A DNA stretch of 64,000 nucleotides, from the NCBI GenBank assembly GCA_902781705.1, contig CACZKE010000015.1, forward strand, positions 1-64,000, read 5' to 3'. Both the position numbers and the translations under genes were made by a program. The notes below the pieces were generated by a model. It made no database searches, was not told where the DNA came from, and saw nothing but the letters and a program-made list of their open reading frames with translations. Below are positions 58,816 through 64,000 of the stretch, one piece after another. Each line of letters starts with the position of its first letter. Position 1 is the first letter of the stretch. The DNA comes from an uncultured Bacteroidia bacterium. GTDB taxonomy: Bacteria; Bacteroidota; Bacteroidia; Bacteroidales; UBA932.

Positions 58816-59878
58816 CCTGAACCCCATTGAAGCCATCACCGCTGCAGTGGAAGGAAACGCACACACCAGCACCGTCGGCATGCTTGCCATCAAGAAAGTC
58901 AACGACTCACTCTCTGATGCCTCCAAGATGCCCAACCCGGTGCCCCTCTTCCTCGAACTCTGGTACCAGGGCGAAGTCTCCTGCCTCTTCTCGGACTCCA
59001 ACCTCGGGAAATCCATCTACGCCGTGCAGATTGCCGAAGAAATCGCCAAGCGGCACAGCATCCTCTACCTCGACTGCGAGCTCTCCGAAAAACAGTTCCA
59101 GCTCCGCTACACCGACGACGCCACCGGCACCCTGCACCCCTTCCCCGAGCGCATGTACCGGGCCGAGATCGACAACATGCACCTGGACCTCAAGGACTAC
59201 GAAGACCGCATCCTCCATAACATCGAAGCCGCAGCACTTGAGCTGCACTGCAACATCATCGTCATCGACAACCTCACCTACCTCTGCAACAGTTCAGACA
59301 AAGGCGTCGATGCCGGCCTCTTCATGATGAAACTCATGCAACTCAAGAAAAAGCACGGCTGGTCCATCCTCATTATCGCCCACACGCCCAAGCGCAGCCT
59401 TTCCAGCCCCATCACCCAGAACGACCTCGCCGGCTCCAAGAAGCTCTACAACTTCTTTGACAGCGTCTTCGCCATCGGCAAATCCGCAAAGGACGAGCGC
59501 CTCCGCTACGTCAAGCAACTGAAAGTCCGCGCCGGAGCCTTCCGCTACGACTCCGACAACGTCATCGTCTACGAGATTGAGAAGACAGATGGCTTCACCC
59601 ACTTCGAATTCAAGGAGTACTCCACCGAGCGCGAGCACCTCCGCGAGCAGAAGGAGACTGAGACCCTGAACCGCGTAGAGAACATCATCCAGCTCTTCCA
59701 GCAAGGCAAATCCTACCGGGAAATCGCCCAGGAAGTCGGCCTCAGCAAGTCCATGGTCGCCAAGATCATCAAGCAGGCCGAAGCGTCCACCGCGCAGACA
59801 GGGGTAAACGCAGTGGACACGGTGGACAAGGTGGACACCGGTGGACAAGACCTGTTTGACCAGAAAGAGGAGGAATAG
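58799..59878 (+). CDS. RecA-like AAA ATPase of the element's replication module (RepA/DnaB-like)
   Basis: 359 residues. An atypical Walker A (LFSDSNLGKSIYA), DCELSEKQFQLRY, Walker B (NIIVIDNLTYL) and IIAHTPKRS place it with RepA/KaiC-like hexameric ATPases of phages and plasmids, likely a helicase. A C-terminal HTH (KSYREIAQEVGLSKSMVAKII) suggests DNA binding. The end of the gene contains four GTGGACA repeats (59813-59847), which explain the VDTVDKVDT tail. Confidence 0.8.
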   Translation: METTDSLNPIEAITAAVEGNAHTSTVGMLAIKKVNDSLSDASKMPNPVPLFLELWYQGEVSCLFSDSNLGKSIYAVQIAEEIAKRHSILYLDCELSEKQFQLRYTDDATGTLHPFPERMYRAEIDNMHLDLKDYEDRILHNIEAAALELHCNIIVIDNLTYLCNSSDKGVDAGLFMMKLMQLKKKHGWSILIIAHTPKRSLSSPITQNDLAGSKKLYNFFDSVFAIGKSAKDERLRYVKQLKVRAGAFRYDSDNVIVYEIEKTDGFTHFEFKEYSTEREHLREQKETETLNRVENIIQLFQQGKSYREIAQEVGLSKSMVAKIIKQAEASTAQTGVNAVDTVDKVDTGGQDLFDQKEEE

Positions 59879-60186
59879 TATGGACTATGAATACCGCCTT
59901 CAGAAATACGCCGGCACAGCCTCCCGCCACACCTGCCCCAACTGTGGCGGCAAGCGCTGCTTCACGCTCTACGTAGACGCCAACAACGAGCCCCTAAACG
60001 ACGCTGTAGGCCGATGCGACCACGAATCCGGCTGCGGCTACCACTACACCCCCAGCCAGTACTTCAAGGATCACCCGGACGCCAAACCAAACGCCGAAGA
60101 CTGGCGCAAGGCCCCCGACTGGCTCGATAAATCCGTCCACCGTTGTCCACCCTGTCCACCCGTCCACCCAGTGGACAAAGTGGACA
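59813..60186. repeat. GTGGAC/GTCCAC repeat clusters in two adjacent genes
   Basis: First cluster: GTGGACA at 59813, 59822, 59831 and 59841, with one GTCCAC at 59785. Second: GTCCAC at 60135, 60145, 60154 and 60162, then GTGGAC at 60171 and 60180. Spacing within clusters is 8-10 nt. The second cluster is read in more than one frame (VH, CP), so DNA, not protein, seems to be conserved. They look like iteron sites. Confidence 0.65.
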
Positions 60187-60995
60187 CACTCCCGGAAGAC
60201 ATCGTGGCCAAGACCCTGAGACCCGACCGCCCGTCGGACTTCACCCAGTTCCTCGCCACCATCTTCGACCCCATCATCCTGGAAGGCCTCATCGACGAGT
60301 ACCGCATCGGAGTCACCCGCGACCGTGCCGTCATCTTCTACCAGATTGACATCCAGGGCCGCGTACGCACCGGCAAGGTGATGAAATACGACCCCGAGAC
60401 CGGCCACCGCATCAAAGACGAGAACACCAAAGGCCGCATCACCTGGGTACACTCCCTGATGAAATACTCCGGCCAGCTTCCCCAGGAATGGCAGCTCAGC
60501 CAGTGCCTCTTCGGCGAACACCTCCTGCCCCTCTTCCCCGAGAAGCCCGTGGCCCTCGTCGAATCTGAGAAGACGGCCGTCATTTGCGCCGGACTCATCC
60601 CCAAGTTCCTCTGGCTCGCCACCGGCGGCAAGTCCCAGCTCAATGCCCGGCTGAACGTCCTAAAGGGCCGTTCCATCACCGCCTTCCCGGACATTGACGG
60701 CTACGAGACCTGGTGCCAGAAAGCCGCGGAATTCCCGGAGCTGGGCATCAAGGTGGCCGACCTCCTCCAGAAGCACGGCACCGAGCAGGACCGGATCGAC
60801 CACATCGACATAGCCGACTGGCTCATCCGCTGGCACCGGACGCCCAATCCCAGGGCCGATGCAACCTTCGCCGCCGTGGCGCAGTACTTCTCTCCAGAGG
60901 TCCACGAGGAGATCCGGGCGCTCATCCACGACCTGGATCTTGAGTTCGTGGGTGTCGATAAGATTGAGGAAGGGCCGGAAGAAAAAACACCTTAG
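59880..60995 (+). CDS. Zinc-finger/toprim-like primase-related protein (DUF6371-like)
   Basis: 371 residues. N-terminal zinc ribbon CPNCGGKRCF with a second CDHESGCGYHYTP. The C-terminal part resembles DUF6371/toprim-like proteins with VALVESEKTAVICAG, LATGGKSQLN and ITAFPDIDGYETW (acidic D-x-D). Such proteins are found beside RepA-like ATPases in Bacteroidota elements and are primase candidates. It is followed by a terminator at 61044-61070. A Cys/Pro/His-rich stretch (about 85-102) comes from the GTCCAC repeats. Confidence 0.75.
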   Translation: MDYEYRLQKYAGTASRHTCPNCGGKRCFTLYVDANNEPLNDAVGRCDHESGCGYHYTPSQYFKDHPDAKPNAEDWRKAPDWLDKSVHRCPPCPPVHPVDKVDTLPEDIVAKTLRPDRPSDFTQFLATIFDPIILEGLIDEYRIGVTRDRAVIFYQIDIQGRVRTGKVMKYDPETGHRIKDENTKGRITWVHSLMKYSGQLPQEWQLSQCLFGEHLLPLFPEKPVALVESEKTAVICAGLIPKFLWLATGGKSQLNARLNVLKGRSITAFPDIDGYETWCQKAAEFPELGIKVADLLQKHGTEQDRIDHIDIADWLIRWHRTPNPRADATFAAVAQYFSPEVHEEIRALIHDLDLEFVGVDKIEEGPEEKTP

Positions 60996-61043
60996 ACTCC
61001 AATTGGACTCCAAGTCGAACGATTTGCGAATTACTACCTTGGT

Positions 61044-61070
61044 ACCAGATTTCCACTACGGAGATCTGGT
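61044..61070 (+). terminator. Terminator of the replication operon
   Basis: Stem of 11 positions (ACCAGATTTCC / GGAGATCTGGT, one mismatch) with loop ACTAC, then TTTCTTTTTC; about 48 nt after the stop. Confidence 0.7.
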
Positions 61071-61127
61071 TTCTTTTTCTGTGGCCACAAAATAAGAAGC
61101 CATTGTAAAACTTAACAAAGCAAAGCA

Positions 61128-61421
61128 ATGGATTCAACAGAAAAACGAATCAGCTATGACAACCTGCCAGAAGCGGTTGCCACATTACTATCGGAAGTCC
61201 GGGAACTACGTTCCCTGATGGAAACGCAAACGTCCTTCGGTGGCTTTTCGCCCTGGATGGATATAGCCGAGTTATGCGAATATCTGCCCGGGCATCCAGC
61301 AAAATGCACAGTGTACGAATGGATTCACAACAACACCATTCCTTTCCACAGATGCGGCAAAGTCTATGGTTTCTTCCGCCCCGAGGTTGATAAATGGATT
61401 ATGAAAGGAGGTCAACAATGA
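61128..61421 (+). CDS. Excisionase-like helix-turn-helix protein
   Basis: 97 residues: an N-terminal coiled segment (VATLLSEVRELRSLMETQ) followed by a MerR/excisionase-type winged HTH (WMDIAELCEYLPGHPAKCTVYEWIHNNTIPF... RPEVDKWI). Such proteins assist recombination or regulate excision. The stop overlaps the next ATG (ATGA). Confidence 0.75.
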   Translation: MDSTEKRISYDNLPEAVATLLSEVRELRSLMETQTSFGGFSPWMDIAELCEYLPGHPAKCTVYEWIHNNTIPFHRCGKVYGFFRPEVDKWIMKGGQQ

Positions 61422-61576
61422 AGGAACCCAGAAGCATCAAAGATATTCTCCTTGATATTGCCGAAAAGCCTGAAGATGATTTCGGCAAGGTATTGAGGCA
61501 GTGTCCAACCATACGGAAAGGCCTTGAAGAGAGGCGTAGGAAAGGAGAAAGTAGAAAAAAGAAAGCTACAGATTAG
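61418..61576 (+). CDS. Small hypothetical protein, coupled to the HTH gene
   Basis: 52 residues, highly charged (many Lys/Arg/Glu), no recognisable domain. ATGA overlap with the HTH gene and an ordinary start support expression. It is followed by a terminator hairpin. Confidence 0.55.
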   Translation: MKEPRSIKDILLDIAEKPEDDFGKVLRQCPTIRKGLEERRRKGESRKKKATD

Positions 61577-61587
61577 CACGTTTAACG

Positions 61588-61614
61588 GCCTCGTTATCCG
61601 ACAGATAACGGGGC
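61588..61614 (+). terminator. Terminator after the small HTH operon
   Basis: Stem GCCTCGTTATC / GATAACGGGGC (one wobble pair) with a 5-nt loop, followed by TATTTATT. Confidence 0.6.
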
Positions 61615-61664
61615 TATTTATTACTGAAACAAACTAAATATTATTAAAATCAACGGAAAAAAGT

Positions 61665-61672
61665 TAAATTTG
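61665..61672 (+). promoter_or_regulatory. Bacteroidota -7 element for the methyltransferase gene
   Basis: TAAATTTG, which places the transcript start near 61679 and leaves a ~130-nt leader. Confidence 0.55.
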
Positions 61673-61678
61673 TAGTCA

Positions 61679-61807
61679 ATATACAAGCACAACATACAAT
61701 GTATTCCAATTGCGAACTCTCCCTTTGTAGGGAGGATTCGATACGTGAGAGGGCATAATGTGCCCTATACGTGCATGTTGTGGGCTGTATGAATAACACA
61801 GTGTACG
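61679..61807 (+). ncRNA. Structured 5' leader of the methyltransferase gene
   Basis: A closing stem CACAACAT (61688-61695) / ATGTTGTG (61775-61782) surrounds two perfect hairpins: CTCCCT-TTGT-AGGGAG (61719-61734) and AGGGCA-TAATG-TGCCCT (61750-61766). The second hairpin is flanked by direct repeats ATACGTG (61741-61747 and 61767-61773). A three-way-junction fold is thus possible just upstream of the start codon. Confidence 0.5.
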
Positions 61808-63163
61808 ATGGCTAAGACCAAGAAAACATACAATTTCATTGACTTATTTGCCGGACTTGGCGGCATTCGCCTGGGATTTCAACAGGCACTTGCGGAACGT
61901 GGCCTACAAGGCCGCTGCGTGTTCACTTCTGAAATCAAAGCAGCGGCAATAACAGCTCTCAACCATAACTTCCCCGGCGAGGACATCAAACCTACTGACA
62001 TCACTGCCGTCAAGAGCGAAGACATTCCGAGTTTCAAAGTTCTTCTTGGAGGTTTCCCCTGTCAGGCATTTAGCTCAGCCGGTGCCAGGAAAGGTTTTGC
62101 TGACACCCGGGGCACTCTCTTCTTCGAAGTAGAAAGAATCTTGACTGACAAGCTCCGCGGAGTGGACGGTTTTCTCCTTGAAAATGTGGAAGGCCTCGTC
62201 CTGCACGACAGGGCCTCAACACAGGACAAAGAGGGCCGCACCATCAAGATAATTATGAAAGTCTTGAGGGACAAACTGAAATTCAATGCGGAGTATGTAG
62301 TACTCGACGCCGCTGATTTTGGTGTTCCCCAAAGACGCAAACGTGTTTACATTGTTGGTTGCAAGAAGCGTTTCGGTAAAATAGATCTCAACTTTACTCC
62401 GCAGCCCCGTGTGATGGTTGGAGAAATCCTCGAGCACGGTAAACCCACCCTTGATAGCGAGTTCTCAAGAAAGCTCCTTTCCGTCTACGCTGCCCAGGAC
62501 ATGGTTGGCAAATCACTAAACGACAAGCGCGGTGGTGCCAGAAACTTCCACAGTTGGGATATTGACGCTCGTGGGGCTGCTACCCCGGAGGAGAGGGATT
62601 TACTTAATGCAATCCTCCGCGAGCGTCGCAAAAAAGCATGGGCTGACATTATTGGAATTGTTTGGAAAGATGGTATGCCCTTGACTACGGAACAGATTCG
62701 GACTTTCCATGATGTCCCCAATCTCCAAGAAATGCTGGATGATCTCTGCGCAAAGAAATATCTTCGCCTGGAATACCCAAAGAACTTGGTTGTCCACCAT
62801 GAGGAGGACGGAACAACATGGACAGAACGTAAAGCTGTTGAGTCCTTGCCAATGGGATACAATATCATTACGGGCAAGCTGTCCTTTGAGTTCAGCGCTT
62901 TCTTGGACACCAACCGGATTTCCCATACCCTCGTCGCAACCGACATGACTTCCATTGGCGTAGTAGATGGCAATGGCATTAGACATCTCACCTTGAGGGA
63001 GGGATTACGATTGTTCGGTTATCCTGAGTCTTATTCCCTGGCACCATTTGAGGATGGCCCTAAGGCCACAGAATTGGGTTATGACTTAATCGGAAACTCT
63101 GTTTGTGTCCCTGTGATTAAGGCCGTGGCTGGTCGTTTATTGGATGTAATCGATGTAAAGTAA
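61808..63163 (+). CDS. DNA (cytosine-5)-methyltransferase
   Basis: 451 residues with the ordered C5-methyltransferase motifs: I (IDLFAGLGGIRLGF), IV with the catalytic Cys (GGFPCQAFSSAG), VI (LLENVEGL), VIII (VPQRRKRVYIVG) and X (LIGNSVCVPV). It methylates a cytosine in a short DNA motif that cannot be read here. Base use is less GC-rich than in the flanking element genes, suggesting separate acquisition. The gene downstream is probably the matching nuclease. Confidence 0.93.
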   Translation: MAKTKKTYNFIDLFAGLGGIRLGFQQALAERGLQGRCVFTSEIKAAAITALNHNFPGEDIKPTDITAVKSEDIPSFKVLLGGFPCQAFSSAGARKGFADTRGTLFFEVERILTDKLRGVDGFLLENVEGLVLHDRASTQDKEGRTIKIIMKVLRDKLKFNAEYVVLDAADFGVPQRRKRVYIVGCKKRFGKIDLNFTPQPRVMVGEILEHGKPTLDSEFSRKLLSVYAAQDMVGKSLNDKRGGARNFHSWDIDARGAATPEERDLLNAILRERRKKAWADIIGIVWKDGMPLTTEQIRTFHDVPNLQEMLDDLCAKKYLRLEYPKNLVVHHEEDGTTWTERKAVESLPMGYNIITGKLSFEFSAFLDTNRISHTLVATDMTSIGVVDGNGIRHLTLREGLRLFGYPESYSLAPFEDGPKATELGYDLIGNSVCVPVIKAVAGRLLDVIDVK

Positions 63164-63169
63164 AAGCAT

Positions 63170-64000
63170 ATGAGTACCGGTAAGCTTAGTAAGGACGATG
63201 CGCTGAAAGCCATCACAATGTTCCTCATCGACGAAAAAACAGAGAACAAGTATAAGAAGAAAGTTTCTTCCGAGCTTGCCTCCTACCAGAATTCAATGCT
63301 TGGTATCTCCACCAAAGAAGGTCTGGAGAAATACATCCGTTCGGATGAGAATGCCATCGAGCGCCTGACTACAATCCTGGGCCTTTCTGGTGAGCGCTTT
63401 AAAAGGGTGATTTCACTTATTCGTTTTAACAAGGGGTATGTATTTACCACAGAATGGTCAGACACTGCGCTCCGCAAGCTTTTGATTGAGAATCAGCCTT
63501 TGATGGATGAGTTTTGTGAATTGCTCCTGAATGGAAGAAGCCTTCCTAAGTATCAGGCAATTATTCCGGCTTTCATCCTTAATTATTTCCACATTGATTC
63601 TGAAGTTATTGCCCGTATTTGTAGCGATGATGTCCTCGGACGCCAAATCAAATCTACTTGTTCGACTAAGTACAACAAGGAAATCACTCAAGCATACGCT
63701 AACCGTGTTAATGACAAGATACGCTCCATAACGGACAAATATCACCTCCATTATGAGAAACGGCAGATTCCCGGTGGCAATAAAGAGCTGTTTGATTTGA
63801 TTCATGATACCGAAAAATACATCGTCGTCAATTACCAGTACAGTGTGACAACAGGAAAAGGCCAGTCAGACCATGCCGACAAAATCACCGAAATCCGCAG
63901 AATGGTCCAAGGCAACGACAATATAAAAATGCTTTCGCTCCTTGATGGTGCCGGATGGCTGGTGAGAGGCGCAGATTGGGATCGTGTCTATGGTTGCAGT
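63170..64000 (+). CDS. Probable type II restriction endonuclease, cut by the window end
   Basis: The reading frame starts at ATG 63170, 6 nt after the methyltransferase stop, and stays open for 277 codons to the window edge. Its visible C-terminal part (about 225-277) has IVVNYQYSVTTGKGQSDHA, then LSLLDGAGWLVRGADW, a pattern like the PD-(D/E)xK-type core of DpnII-like enzymes. The first ~200 residues are helical and not recognised. The gene order methyltransferase-nuclease and lower GC support a restriction-modification pair. Confidence 0.6.
   Translation, partial: MSTGKLSKDDALKAITMFLIDEKTENKYKKKVSSELASYQNSMLGISTKEGLEKYIRSDENAIERLTTILGLSGERFKRVISLIRFNKGYVFTTEWSDTALRKLLIENQPLMDEFCELLLNGRSLPKYQAIIPAFILNYFHIDSEVIARICSDDVLGRQIKSTCSTKYNKEITQAYANRVNDKIRSITDKYHLHYEKRQIPGGNKELFDLIHDTEKYIVVNYQYSVTTGKGQSDHADKITEIRRMVQGNDNIKMLSLLDGAGWLVRGADWDRVYGCS

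Larger units (their letters stand above)
54645..64000. mobile_element. Prophage-like integrative element inserted in hisG (left part)
   Basis: From the broken hisG 3' end to the window edge the gene content is accessory: a leftward operon with lysis-like genes, a rightward replication module, small regulators, and a methyltransferase plus partial nuclease gene. The left end has direct TTACGCA repeats (54672, 54681, 54693) and inverted repeats. Integrase, capsid and terminase genes are not seen and may lie to the right. The exact left boundary is estimated. Confidence 0.75.

Noticed and set aside
59813-60186. GTGGAC repeats as a CRISPR-like array
   Set aside because: Units are 6-7 nt at 8-10 nt spacing, with no spacers, inside coding sequence.

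Overview
The window is chromosomal DNA from a Bacteroidota bacterium, most likely an uncultured gut or rumen member of Bacteroidales with high GC content. The evidence is the TAnnTTTG promoter element (often with TTTG 19-20 nt upstream) before many genes, families largely confined to this phylum (DUF5686, DUF2807, DUF5715, NigD-like, DUF3853, DUF6371), and tightly packed ATGA or TGATG gene junctions. I see no rRNA, tRNA, IS element or CRISPR array.

From 0 to 54 kb the content is mostly core genome. The first 11.5 kb holds rarA, rlmD, an ion exchanger, an MscS channel, a glycerolipid acyltransferase, queA, an AT-rich gap with DnaA-box-like motifs, a small Xre regulator, a degenerate dihydroorotate-dehydrogenase-like gene and cinA. 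Next is a leftward seven-gene run, valS - thioesterase - tatA - tatC - ABC-F - DUF2807 - peptidase M19 (19.6 to 11.5 kb). DUF3467, maf and a histidine phosphatase follow, then an intergenic candidate small RNA with its own promoter and terminator.

Threonine and glycine recur through the window. Divergent tdh and kbl convert threonine to glycine. glsA and glsB match the glycine-lipid synthesis pair of Bacteroides thetaiotaomicron. gcvT-gcvH-gcvPA-gcvPB is a full P/T/H glycine cleavage set, placed behind a ureohydrolase-like gene and a formylglycine-generating-enzyme-like lipoprotein gene. Membrane-lipid genes (CDP-alcohol phosphotransferase, PlsC-like, SDR) sit at 28-31 kb. A tandem DUF5686 pair and a tandem DUF3857 transglutaminase-like pair fill 31-39.6 kb. 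An ECF sigma factor with a membrane-anchored beta-barrel partner lies at 45-47 kb.

At 53.7 kb a textbook attenuator (perfect promoter, leader peptide with four consecutive His codons, terminator) precedes hisG. hisG stops about 30 codons early, and foreign DNA continues to the right edge. This element (about 54.65 kb to beyond 64 kb) has a leftward operon with two paralogous DUF6266-like proteins, a holin-like protein and a spanin-like lipoprotein, and a rightward replication module (DUF3853, RecA-like ATPase, zinc/toprim-like protein). Two small genes follow, then a C5-cytosine methyltransferase behind a strongly structured leader, and a partial, probable restriction endonuclease. Neither integrase nor capsid genes are in view, so the element is best called a prophage-like integrative element of unknown type. 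It is the most interesting region of the window.
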